From positions 1-33,013 of the forward strand of contig JAFTFG010000009.1 of the NCBI GenBank assembly GCA_017449675.1: a stretch of 33,013 nucleotides of DNA. The letters are read 5' to 3'. The notes beneath the pieces were generated by a model. The model made no database searches. It worked only from the letters and a program-made list of their open reading frames with translations, and had not been told where the DNA came from. The position numbers and the translations under genes were made by a program. Source of the DNA: Prevotella sp. GTDB taxonomy: Bacteria > Bacteroidota > Bacteroidia > Bacteroidales > Bacteroidaceae. This document shows, piece after piece, positions 23,653 through 31,331 of the stretch (within the stretch, counting starts at the first letter, position 1; each line of letters begins with the position of its first letter).

Positions 23653-25377
23653 TTACTTTAATCTCATTTCTTTCCACTGACTTGCAATAGTGGTAGATAC
23701 ATTAATCGTAGGAGTCTGAGGTTTACCATTAACGATAATAGCACGACGAGATACTTGTGTCTTCACAAAGTTCGCAAGGTCTTCCATATTACAATTACCT
23801 TTTGATTCCTGCAACTTCTTAAGTAAAAAGTATGTAAAGAGTCCATGTCCCTTCTCTTTATAAGGATAAGCAGTTTCATCACCCTGGGCAGCCGACATGA
23901 CAACCATAGGACCATGAGGTGCTGACGGTTTTACTTTAATTGCAATACCTCGGGCAGATGCCAACATTCCGTTTCCACGCTGTGCGCCGGAAAAGCAAGC
24001 ATCCATAAAGATAGACACATTCTTTGTTTTCATTTTACCTAATGTATCATAAAGGCTGGACATCTTATAACCTGTAGCCACATTAGATCCGAGTCCGTCA
24101 ACTGGTAGAAGATAAGCATCTCTATTCGACTCATCAGGTACACCGTGACCGGCATAGTAGAAAATAACTCTTGCTTCGCCGTCAAAGACCATTGCGACCT
24201 TATTTAACCAGTCAACCTCTGCAATGATATTATTAAGTGTCGCATTCTCCTTATAATGAATATTCTCTTGAGGAACTCCCAACGTTTTCTCACAGTATTC
24301 TTTGAAAATCCTACCGTCATTAAGAGCATATTGAACATCTACTTCATTTTGGTAATTCTCATTCGCAATAATGATGGCAAAAGTATTCTCACTAACCTCT
24401 TGCGATTGCGGGATATTTATGTCAACATCAGAAAACTGGCGGGGGGAAGGAGCGGTATTTGGAACATTATTCACCTCTTTCTGCATTGGACTCTGCTGGG
24501 GTATCACTTGATTCTGGTGCTGTTGGACATAGACATCTCGGGGCTGCTCAGACACTTGTTGAACATTAGAATCTGGAACTGACTGTGTAGCGACATCCCT
24601 ATTGGACTGTATTGGGGAATTGTTTCGTAATTGACTTATATCTGGCAACGTTCCTGCGTTCTTACGAGAGATATAATAGTTATAAGAATCTTTATGTATA
24701 CCCAATTTCCCTGCCATATCCGCTGTCACCCAGTCAGGGAGGGACATCACCTCCATTTTTGAGGTTGTCCATACGCCTACACCATTTCTAAATGTATTAA
24801 AAGCATGGTCTCCTATCTGCACTACGGTACGAGGAACATATAACGTTTTTATTTTGGTACTGGGAATAATCACATTCGTGATAGGCGACAACAGTCTGAT
24901 TCCTGAAAGGAAGGCATCATGGTAGAAGAAAGCCCGCTCACCAATCACTTGTAAAGAATGGGGAAGTATCACCTCCTGAACAGGTGATTCAGAAAAGGCC
25001 TCTTCCCCTATTCTCTGCAGACCTTCTGAGAAAAACACGTTGACAAGATTCTTACAATCATTAAACGCTTTCTCTCCAATCTCTATAACCGAAGAAGGGA
25101 TATATACCTCCACGAGATATTTGTTGTTCTTAAAAGTTTTTTCCGCTATCTTGGTTACTGTATATTGCACCCCTTTATTAGTAACAGTTGAAGGTATCTT
25201 ACATACAGAAGACTTGAACTTTGCCTTTTTGTTGTATGACAATGCTACTGTATTATTACCAGAAGGTTCTGCTTTAAAATAAAATATCTGTCCTTCATAT
25301 GTAGAGAAAAACTCTTGGGCTTGCATCTGAATAACAATCAAAAGCAAGTAACCGCACATTAATAGAGCTCTTTTCAT
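23653..25377 (-). CDS. Exported caspase-family (C14) protease with BspA-type leucine-rich repeats
   Basis: The 574-residue protein has a signal peptide (about 1-21, 'IVIQMQAQ'). BspA/LRR_5-type repeats follow (about 68-195: 'VTKIAEKTFKNNKYLVEVYIPSSVIEIGEKAFNDCKNL', 'EGLQRIGEEAF', 'VVQIGDHAF'). Next are a Gln-, Pro- and Asn-rich linker (about 245-325) and a caspase p20-like domain (about 328-550). The catalytic dyad is intact: His411 in 'VIFYYAGHG' and Cys461 in 'SIFMDACFSG'. A later motif is 'GPMVVMSAAQGDETAYPYKEKGHGLFTYFLLKKL'. It should act in the periplasm or at the surface. The ATG overlaps the TGA of the DUF4384-like gene (ATGA, 25374-25377). The substrate is unknown; the leucine-rich repeats suggest binding to a protein or host ligand. 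Confidence 0.88.
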   Translation of the reverse strand: MKRALLMCGYLLLIVIQMQAQEFFSTYEGQIFYFKAEPSGNNTVALSYNKKAKFKSSVCKIPSTVTNKGVQYTVTKIAEKTFKNNKYLVEVYIPSSVIEIGEKAFNDCKNLVNVFFSEGLQRIGEEAFSESPVQEVILPHSLQVIGERAFFYHDAFLSGIRLLSPITNVIIPSTKIKTLYVPRTVVQIGDHAFNTFRNGVGVWTTSKMEVMSLPDWVTADMAGKLGIHKDSYNYYISRKNAGTLPDISQLRNNSPIQSNRDVATQSVPDSNVQQVSEQPRDVYVQQHQNQVIPQQSPMQKEVNNVPNTAPSPRQFSDVDINIPQSQEVSENTFAIIIANENYQNEVDVQYALNDGRIFKEYCEKTLGVPQENIHYKENATLNNIIAEVDWLNKVAMVFDGEARVIFYYAGHGVPDESNRDAYLLPVDGLGSNVATGYKMSSLYDTLGKMKTKNVSIFMDACFSGAQRGNGMLASARGIAIKVKPSAPHGPMVVMSAAQGDETAYPYKEKGHGLFTYFLLKKLQESKGNCNMEDLANFVKTQVSRRAIIVNGKPQTPTINVSTTIASQWKEMRLK

Positions 25378-26243
25378 AATTTAATCGTTATTGGTATTAT
25401 CCTTATATTCATTTTTTGATCATACTTTCTGCATTTAGTCAACCATTTCTGGAAATCAGAGAAAGGCAGTTCTCGTGGAAGACGTTCATTCATATTCATA
25501 TCCTTTGCTTTCACAAATTCATTCGGAGAGAAAATAACATATAATTGATTATGCTCTACTTCTTGAGAACATGTCATATAGTACTCATCAACATCCATCA
25601 TTCTGTCTTTCTCTGCTTCCTGAGTATTAAAGAAGATATACTGTTGATTGGCCTTTATTGGATATATACCCTCATCCTGTACACGATATGGGAGTAAACA
25701 GAATACATGATTATCAGAATCAACAAGATAGGCGGCAAGAAAGCCTTTTACAGGTGACAAGAAAGACAAGAAAAACTCATCGCCATTCATGAAGGTGTCA
25801 CTCTCATTTTTACTATCAATCCCGTTCTTTAATATTTTAACTGAAATATCTATCTGAGCAGTAACTAGTTCGCGCGCCTTTCCTTTGACCGTGCAAGTCA
25901 CTACGAGCATATCATCATCGTATCTGACATCAAACTTAGGTTCATCTGTCGTCTCAATCCATTCACCCTTCACTTCAGAACCGCCTACACTGAAAAAGTT
26001 AGATGCGGAAGAGTTCTTACTATTCTCAATCCGGGTAGTATTACTTTGAGTAACTATTGTTCCAAACTCATCAGCAAGTGCTTGGATCTTTGCCCGTTCT
26101 AATGCCGTACGCTTAGCGTCATCTAAACTGACATTCACTGGCACATGGTAAGTATAGGCACCTTCGACTTTCTTTATCTTTTGCGCTGACGAGAACAGAA
26201 AAGAAAAAGAGAATAATAAAATCAAAAAGATTCTTGTTACCAT
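25374..26243 (-). CDS. Exported DUF4384-like protein of the caspase operon
   Basis: The 289-residue protein has a signal peptide ('MVTRIFLILLFSFSFLFSSAQ'). An N-terminal part (about 22-135) opens with 'VEGAYTYHVPVNVSLDDAKRTALERAKIQALADEFGTIVTQ', similar in style to LPP20-type repeats. The C-terminal part (about 140-270) contains 'FMNGDEFFLSFLSPVKGFLAAYLVDSDNHVFCLLPY', a pattern I associate with DUF4384, a family often found next to caspase-like proteases. It is coupled by overlap to both neighbours: 7 bp with the upstream gene and 4 bp with the caspase gene. No enzymatic motif is visible; a structural or regulatory partner of the caspase is the reasonable guess. Confidence 0.75.
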   Translation of the reverse strand: MVTRIFLILLFSFSFLFSSAQKIKKVEGAYTYHVPVNVSLDDAKRTALERAKIQALADEFGTIVTQSNTTRIENSKNSSASNFFSVGGSEVKGEWIETTDEPKFDVRYDDDMLVVTCTVKGKARELVTAQIDISVKILKNGIDSKNESDTFMNGDEFFLSFLSPVKGFLAAYLVDSDNHVFCLLPYRVQDEGIYPIKANQQYIFFNTQEAEKDRMMDVDEYYMTCSQEVEHNQLYVIFSPNEFVKAKDMNMNERLPRELPFSDFQKWLTKCRKYDQKMNIRIIPITIKL

Positions 26244-26908
26244 CCCAGGATATCATCTAATTTCTTATGCAGTTCCTCACCTTTGTTTTCCAAATCGTCT
26301 CTAATTGCTTTTTTTACTGCACTTTTGGCCATCTTTGCATTATATGCGATACGTACTAGAACTTCTTTATTCTTATTAGAAAGTGTACGATACACTTCCA
26401 CTACAGTAATCGTTCGTCCAATACTTTGGGATATCAAGTTCTTAGCGGCCATTACACTTTTTGTCACCGTTTCGGCCTGTTCTGCTTCCAACTGACTATT
26501 TGCAACTGTGTTTTCTATTAATGCAGTTATCTCTGTCTGAATAGAACCCGCAAGATTCTGTTTTGCCAACTCCATTGCCTGCATTTTCGCACCATCATAA
26601 TTCTGGCCAACACTCATGCCTTCACCCATCATATATTTAGGAAACAAATCGTCATCATATTCCATCTGCATCAAGTACGACTTGTCAAGTTGTTTTTCTA
26701 TAGGTAGAGCACCCGGAGCAGTCTGCCATCCTTCCTTGACTAACTTCTTTGCCTCCTTATGAGCAGTTCTTGTCGCCTTCTCATTCAATTCGCTTTTTGA
26801 AAGTTTCTGATTCTCCTTCCTTTCTTTACGCAGTTCTTTCTGGCTTTGTGCATATCCCCCATAAGTTACTACCAGACATGACAATAAAACAAATAGAAAC
26901 TTTTTCAT
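26237..26908 (-). CDS. Exported LPP20-like helical protein, first gene of the caspase operon
   Basis: The 223-residue protein starts at 'MKKFLFVLLSCLVVTYGGYAQ', a clear signal peptide; an upstream in-frame ATG at 26926 only adds MLELMI. A very basic helical stretch follows ('KELRKERKENQKLSKSELNEKATRTAHKEAKKLVKEGWQ'), then 'YDGAKMQAMELAKQNLAGSIQTEITALIENTVANSQ', which resembles LPP20-type proteins that share this Ala-rich 'A..A...A...L' pattern. There is no lipobox cysteine at the cleavage site. It is first in the four-gene operon. No TAnnTTTG box lies between it and the structured RNA upstream, so its transcription probably comes from the 27263-27293 promoter. Confidence 0.72.
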   Translation of the reverse strand: MKKFLFVLLSCLVVTYGGYAQSQKELRKERKENQKLSKSELNEKATRTAHKEAKKLVKEGWQTAPGALPIEKQLDKSYLMQMEYDDDLFPKYMMGEGMSVGQNYDGAKMQAMELAKQNLAGSIQTEITALIENTVANSQLEAEQAETVTKSVMAAKNLISQSIGRTITVVEVYRTLSNKNKEVLVRIAYNAKMAKSAVKKAIRDDLENKGEELHKKLDDILGW

Positions 26909-26982
26909 AATCATTAATTCCAACAACCTATAAACACCCCTAATTCAGTAACATCAATTAGTTTTAGGTTAACTTATGATAC

Positions 26983-27258
26983 AAAAAAGGCGTAGGTGTC
27001 TGTTTCTTTGCCCATCCTGGCTCTACAGGCTCTCGCATTGCCTCGCCACACAGGATAGACAACGCAGTTAGCCCACGCCAGTACGAACTATATATTATAT
27101 ATAAGGTATATAGAAACGCACCACGTGACGCTTCGTTGTCATCTGTCTGCTGTGGCATCGGAATTTGCGAGATTCGTAGAGCACAACGACAGACGTTCGA
27201 AAACGTCTTTCTCATATATAAGACCGCCCGCTTTACCCACAATGGGCTAACAAGCGAT
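26983..27258 (-). ncRNA. Candidate structured RNA or attenuator leader upstream of the caspase operon
   Basis: A transcript from the strong promoter at 27263-27293 would contain a perfect 9-bp long-range pairing (GTTAGCCCA at 27251-27243 with TGGGCTAAC at 27075-27067), a 7-bp hairpin with a UUCG loop (27208-27191), a 7-bp hairpin (27113-27088) and a 6-bp stem (27056-27014). Its end can form an 8-bp stem (GGCGTGGG at 27079-27072 with CCTACGCC at 26996-26989, one G-U pair) followed by six U (26988-26983). The long-range stem and the terminator-like stem share four bases, so they compete. A 92-codon frame crosses the region but has no features of a real protein. Rfam's Bacteroidales-1 is one candidate family to test; I cannot identify it by eye. 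Confidence 0.55.
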
Positions 27259-27262
27259 GTTG

Positions 27263-27293
27263 CAAAGATACGAATAAGCGAGTAAAGTACAAA
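27263..27293 (-). promoter_or_regulatory. Promoter of the structured RNA and caspase operon (TTTG-N19-TATCTTTG)
   Basis: On the minus strand TTTG (27293-27290) and TATCTTTG (27270-27263) are 19 bp apart. The 22 bases at 27261-27282 are identical to those at 31281-31302 in the dsbD promoter, including most of the spacer between the boxes. Confidence 0.8.
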
Positions 27294-27383
27294 ATAAAAG
27301 AGGAACTTTTTTATTTTTACTTTCGAGCGGGAGTATCTTCAAGGCGTTGAAGAAAACTTAAAGATAGCGATTATTTCTGAAAC

Positions 27384-27424
27384 AAAAAAGAAAAAGGCAA
27401 GGATTCTGTGTGAAATCCTTGCCT
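27384..27424 (-). terminator. Intrinsic terminator after mrp
   Basis: An 11-bp perfect stem (27395-27405 with 27414-27424, core GGCAAGGATT) has an 8-nt loop and is followed on the minus strand by a T-rich tract (27395-27384). It lies 47 bp after the mrp stop and separates this operon from the structured RNA. The rest of the gap 27294-27471 is A/T-rich and I see nothing else in it. Confidence 0.88.
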
Positions 27425-27471
27425 GAATGTATGAGATGATGTCTTGGTTAGGGTATGAAGGGAGATAGTTC

Positions 27472-28605
27472 TCACTTCACCCCTACAATCTGAGTCTTGG
27501 GCAGTTCACGGTTACGCTTGTTCACTACGGTGACGACCGACTGGGCGAGGTTGATGAAGGCGATACCTGTTGCCGTGTCACTGTTGAGGGCGGCAGGAGT
27601 ACCTTGATCACCACTGTCACAGATGCCTTGAACCAACGGAATCTGGGCGAGTAGGGGAACCTTCATCTCCTCAGCGAGTTGCTTACAGCCCTCCTTCCCG
27701 AAGATATAATAACGGTTGTCGGGTAGTTCCGCAGGTGTGAACCATGCCATGTTCTCCACCAGTCCGAGGATGGGAACGTTGACCTTCTCATTGCGATACA
27801 TATCGATTCCCTTGCGGGCATCGGCGAGAGCCACCTGCTGGGGGGTCGATACGATGATGGCTCCAGTGATGGCAAGGGTCTGCAAGAGGGTCAGATGGAT
27901 ATCGGAGGTACCAGGAGGTGTGTCGAGGATCAGGTAGTCGAGTTCGCCCCAGTCAGCATCGGCGATAAGTTGTTTGAGTGCATTCGATGCCATGCCTCCA
28001 CGCCAGAGTGTCGCCGTCTCAGGACTTACGAAGAAGCCGATGGAGAGGAGTTTGACACCATACGCTTCGATAGGTTCTATGAGGTCACGACCCTCCACAT
28101 TGACAGCATAGGGACGGGCATCCTCCACCTTGAACATCTTCGGCATGGAAGGTCCGAAAATATCGGCATCGAGCAACCCCACCTTGTAACCCAGACGAGC
28201 CAAGGCAATGGCGAGATTGGCAGAGACCGTGCTCTTGCCCACGCCTCCCTTGCCGCTGCTGACGGCCACGATGTTCTTCACCTGCGGCAGGAGTTTGCCC
28301 ACCTCAGGGCGGGGCTTCGACTTGAACTCCGTCTGGATAGTCACTTCGATGTCGGCTGTTAGTTGTTTGCAATGGTATTTGATGGCTGCCTCGGCAGCCT
28401 TGACTGTGGATTTCAGGAAGGGATCCGTATCACGAGGAAACTCCAGGATGACCCCCACCTTCCATGGGTCACCCTCTTTCTGGGGTGCAGCGACAGTAGG
28501 CTGGTCGACCACCATGCCACTCTCTACCACGTTTTTCTTCGTTCCTGCATACGTCACTGTCTGCAGGGCCTCTATGATTATCTGGGGATATAATTTAGAG
28601 TTCAT
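27472..28605 (-). CDS. mrp: Mrp/NBP35-family iron-sulfur carrier ATPase
   Basis: The 377-residue protein has an N-terminal MIP18/DUF59-like domain (about 1-95) and a ParA/MinD-like ATPase domain with a deviant Walker A 'SSGKGGVGKSTVSANLA' (about 115-131), 'LLDADIFGPSMPKMF' and 'LDYLILDTPPGTSDIHLTLLQT'. Later blocks 'VSTPQQVALADARKG' and 'GLVENMAWFTPAE' are typical of the Bacteroidetes members, which lack the canonical CxxC here. Family members bind and transfer iron-sulfur clusters in the cytoplasm. It is the last gene of the dsbD/outer-membrane-protein/mrp run, with a 9-bp gap upstream and a strong terminator downstream. The ATG lies within a heptamer repeat. Confidence 0.93.
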   Translation of the reverse strand: MNSKLYPQIIIEALQTVTYAGTKKNVVESGMVVDQPTVAAPQKEGDPWKVGVILEFPRDTDPFLKSTVKAAEAAIKYHCKQLTADIEVTIQTEFKSKPRPEVGKLLPQVKNIVAVSSGKGGVGKSTVSANLAIALARLGYKVGLLDADIFGPSMPKMFKVEDARPYAVNVEGRDLIEPIEAYGVKLLSIGFFVSPETATLWRGGMASNALKQLIADADWGELDYLILDTPPGTSDIHLTLLQTLAITGAIIVSTPQQVALADARKGIDMYRNEKVNVPILGLVENMAWFTPAELPDNRYYIFGKEGCKQLAEEMKVPLLAQIPLVQGICDSGDQGTPAALNSDTATGIAFINLAQSVVTVVNKRNRELPKTQIVGVK

Positions 28606-28619
28606 AGTTTACAGTTAGA
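28596..28619. repeat. Degenerate heptamer repeat over the mrp start codon
   Basis: On the minus strand the units AACTGTA, AACTATG and AACTCTA follow each other across the end of the upstream gene and the mrp ATG, so the start codon is part of the repeat. The unit resembles that of the thyA-folA spacer. Confidence 0.45.
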
Positions 28620-29250
28620 AATTAATACCGAGACTGATAAACAAACTACGGGTATGGGCTGTATCGAAATCATCCTTGGTGATATTGGCCAGTCCGAGGT
28701 CGTAGCCCAGTTCTATATACATCATCTTATACTCTGCTCCGCAACCGGCCCGCAGTCCTCCGTCGAAGCGGTTCATGGTGTCGAAGACACTCAACGACTC
28801 CTTGGTGCCATAGTTCTTGATCTTACCACCGAGTCCAAGCGACAGGTAGCCGCCGAAGAAGGGCTGTACGAAAAAGTCATCATCGACATTGATGCTGTAT
28901 TTGACGACAATAGGTAGTTGGAGATAACTCATGCGATAGGTTACCTTGTCATTGTTCAAGTGTGTCTTACCCCCCTTTTCTGAGTAAGCCAGTCCGAGTT
29001 CCAACCAAAGAGGTGTATTCCTGGACAGTTGGATACCATAGACACCGCCGATGATCAGACCGGTACGTGGGTTGGTACTGAATTCGGTGGCATCACTACT
29101 GGTACTGGCAATATTCATACCCAGACGCAGTCCATAGTAGCGCTCTGTATCATCGCGGTTATAACGGCTTCTGTTCCTGTTGGTTTCAAATTGAGCAAAT
29201 GCAGATATCGTGAAAGTTATCACCATCATGCATGTAATGATTCTTTTCAT
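28615..29250 (-). CDS. Outer-membrane beta-barrel protein (PorT/OMP_b-brl type)
   Basis: The 211-residue protein has a signal peptide ('MKRIITCMMVITFTISAFAQ') and then alternating polar and hydrophobic strands typical of an eight-strand barrel: 'YYGLRLGMNIAST', 'TGLIIGGVYGIQLSRNTPLWLELGLAYSEKGG', 'MSYLQLPIVVKYSINVDDDFFVQPFFGGYLSLGLGGKI', 'FDGGLRAGCGAEYKMMYIELGYDLGLANI', ending 'SLFISLGINF' with the C-terminal Phe expected for assembly by the BAM complex. It resembles the large Bacteroidetes family that includes PorT, but a secretion role is not implied. It sits 12 bp after dsbD and 9 bp before mrp. Confidence 0.85.
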   Translation of the reverse strand: MKRIITCMMVITFTISAFAQFETNRNRSRYNRDDTERYYGLRLGMNIASTSSDATEFSTNPRTGLIIGGVYGIQLSRNTPLWLELGLAYSEKGGKTHLNNDKVTYRMSYLQLPIVVKYSINVDDDFFVQPFFGGYLSLGLGGKIKNYGTKESLSVFDTMNRFDGGLRAGCGAEYKMMYIELGYDLGLANITKDDFDTAHTRSLFISLGINF

Positions 29251-29262
29251 GTTCGTTTGTTT

Positions 29263-31275
29263 TTATGGTTTGATATGACGTAGACCGGCATCTAACCAGT
29301 CGATATATTCCTGGATATCCTCATTGTAGGAACGGGAGGGACCTAACAGTCTCCCATCCTCGTCAAGGAGTACGTAGAAGGGTTGGGTATTGGCACCAAA
29401 CTTGACGGCTTGCAGATGGCTCCATTTATCTCCGACAGTAAGGAGCGTATGCTTCTGACCATTCACCTCCACCTCAATAGGCTGGGGGAGTGGTGTCTTG
29501 TCATCTACATAGAGGGAGATCAGGATATAGTCGTTGGTCAGCCGTTGAGCCACTGCCTCGTCGGTCCATACCGCTGCTTCCATCTTTCGACAGTTGACGC
29601 ATCCGAATCCCGTGAAGTCTATCATGACAGGTTTGTGCTGCTCCTTGGCAGCAGTCATGCCCTGCTCATAATCCTTGAACTGGGCTTCCACCACCGTCGT
29701 CTGTACAATCTTATAGTCCTGGGTATACATAGGTGGTGTGAAAGCACTGATGGCTTTGAGAGGGGCTCCCCATAATCCAGGTATCATATAGATGGTGAAG
29801 GCGAAGGAGAGGAGTCCGAGGAAGAACCGAGGAAGGGCTATTGGCTGTTGGCCATTGACTGTTGGCTCTTCATCGTGAGGAAAATGAATCCATCCCATCA
29901 GGTAGGCACCTAACAATCCGAAGAGGGTAATCCATATAGCCAGGAATACCTCACGGTCAAGTAATCGCCATCCGTATGCCAGATCGGCGATACTCAGAAA
30001 CTTCAGGGCAAAGGCCAGTTCGATAAACCCCAACACAACCTTGATGGTGTTCATCCACCCTCCGGACTTAGGTACTGATTTAAGCCAGGAGGGGAAGAGG
30101 GCAAACAAGGCAAAGGGAATCGCCAGTCCGATGGCGAAGCCCAGCATACCGAGGGTTGGTCCAAGGATATTCCCCTGTGCCGAGAGTGCTACCAATAGGA
30201 ATCCGATAATCGGTCCTGTACAGGAGAACGATACCAATACTAATGTAAAGGCCATCAGGAAAATACTGAGCAGGCCGGTAGTACGCTCTGATTGACGGTC
30301 TATCTTATTCGACCATGAGGCAGGGAGTGTCAGTTCGAAGGCTCCCATGAAAGAGGCTGCGAAGACAATCAGTAGGAGGGCAAAGAAGATATTAAACCAC
30401 GCATTGGTCGACATGGCGTTGAGGGCATTAGCACCCATCAAGGCCGTGACCAACAGGCCCAGGGCAACATAAATGACGATAATGCTCAACCCATAGGTGA
30501 AAGCCTCCCGAACCGCATTGGCCCGTTCTTTGTTCCGTTTCAGGAAGAACGACACCGTCATGGGGATGATCGGCCACACGCAAGGTGTCAGCAGAGCCAG
30601 AAAACCTCCTAGTAGTCCTGCCAGGAAGATATACCATAGGGAATGGTCTTGTGGGTTGTCGCTGAAGGTGTCCAACTCTTTCGTGACAGGTTGCCACAGG
30701 TCATCATTCACGGTCTGTGGGGAAACGTCGACTCCTGCGGAATCCGAAGACTCCTCCACGACTTCCGTCACGTCCTTCACTTCCTTTTCTTCCTGACGCT
30801 CATCAATACGTTCTTCAGGAGGGATAGTGACTATTCCGGATTTCTTAAACTCAGCCGTTGAAGGAGGCATACACATCTCATCATTACAGCAACCGTATTC
30901 CAGATAGCAGTCGATGACGTATCTCGGTTGGGTAAACCTGATCTTCTGTACGAAGGTGGCCGTCCCCTCAAAGAAACGCACCTCCATACCAAACAACTTA
31001 TCGAATGTCTTCTGTTCGTTACCGCGAGGCTTTAACTTCCCTACGGTCTCTACTCCCTCCATTTTCACCTTATTGAAGGTTGCAGGAATGGGACCACCGC
31101 TCAAATCTGTGGAATAGACATGCCATCCGGCATCGATCTTTCCTGTAAAGATAATCTCCGCCTCATGATTGGTGAGTTCCTTCAATTGTGTCGTAAAATG
31201 CACAGGGTCTACCATCTGTGCACAGACAGGGAGCACAGCCAACCATAATATAAATAAGGTGTATAATCTTCTCAT
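29263..31275 (-). CDS. dsbD: Thiol:disulfide interchange protein DsbD
   Basis: The 670-residue protein starts at 'MRRLYTLFILWLAVLPVCAQ', a signal peptide; the ATG lies 7 bp after the promoter -7 box. Residues about 20-140 form the periplasmic N-terminal domain with 'CCNDEMCMPPS'. About 215-500 is the eight-helix membrane domain that moves electrons across the membrane ('LLGGFLALLTPCVWPIIPMTVSFFLKR' and 'VLVSFSCTGPIIGFLLVALSAQGNILGP' with the paired cysteines). The C-terminal thioredoxin-like domain (about 540-670) has the active site 'GFGCVNCRKME' (CVNC). It passes reducing power from cytoplasmic thioredoxin to periplasmic proteins. A heptamer repeat encodes 'PTVNGQQPIAL' in the loop between membrane helices. 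It leads the dsbD-barrel-mrp run. Confidence 0.94.
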   Translation of the reverse strand: MRRLYTLFILWLAVLPVCAQMVDPVHFTTQLKELTNHEAEIIFTGKIDAGWHVYSTDLSGGPIPATFNKVKMEGVETVGKLKPRGNEQKTFDKLFGMEVRFFEGTATFVQKIRFTQPRYVIDCYLEYGCCNDEMCMPPSTAEFKKSGIVTIPPEERIDERQEEKEVKDVTEVVEESSDSAGVDVSPQTVNDDLWQPVTKELDTFSDNPQDHSLWYIFLAGLLGGFLALLTPCVWPIIPMTVSFFLKRNKERANAVREAFTYGLSIIVIYVALGLLVTALMGANALNAMSTNAWFNIFFALLLIVFAASFMGAFELTLPASWSNKIDRQSERTTGLLSIFLMAFTLVLVSFSCTGPIIGFLLVALSAQGNILGPTLGMLGFAIGLAIPFALFALFPSWLKSVPKSGGWMNTIKVVLGFIELAFALKFLSIADLAYGWRLLDREVFLAIWITLFGLLGAYLMGWIHFPHDEEPTVNGQQPIALPRFFLGLLSFAFTIYMIPGLWGAPLKAISAFTPPMYTQDYKIVQTTVVEAQFKDYEQGMTAAKEQHKPVMIDFTGFGCVNCRKMEAAVWTDEAVAQRLTNDYILISLYVDDKTPLPQPIEVEVNGQKHTLLTVGDKWSHLQAVKFGANTQPFYVLLDEDGRLLGPSRSYNEDIQEYIDWLDAGLRHIKP
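29837..29871. repeat. Heptamer tandem repeat inside dsbD
   Basis: Five 7-bp units related to GCTATTG and ACTGTTG. Thirteen bases are identical to part of the repeat in rsmF (2708-2749), read in another frame. It lies in a loop between two membrane helices, a site that tolerates insertions. Confidence 0.65.
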
Positions 31276-31282
31276 CAAGGTG

Positions 31283-31324
31283 CAAAGATACGAATAAGCG
31301 AGCAAAGCGCCAAATTAATTTGGC
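31283..31324 (-). promoter_or_regulatory. dsbD promoter with palindrome over the -33 box
   Basis: On the minus strand TTTG (31314-31311) and TATCTTTG (31290-31283) are 20 bp apart. A perfect 16-bp palindrome, GCCAAATTAATTTGGC (31309-31324), covers the -33 box and could be an operator. It begins 8 bp after the lytTR stop and might also act as a weak hairpin for that gene. Confidence 0.75.
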
Positions 31325-31331
31325 ACTTTGG

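Noticed and set aside
26964-27242. 92-codon frame on the minus strand
   Set aside because: It covers the structured RNA, has no domain, signal peptide or ribosome-binding site, and its codons contain the hairpins. The RNA explanation fits better, although the frame is not formally excluded.
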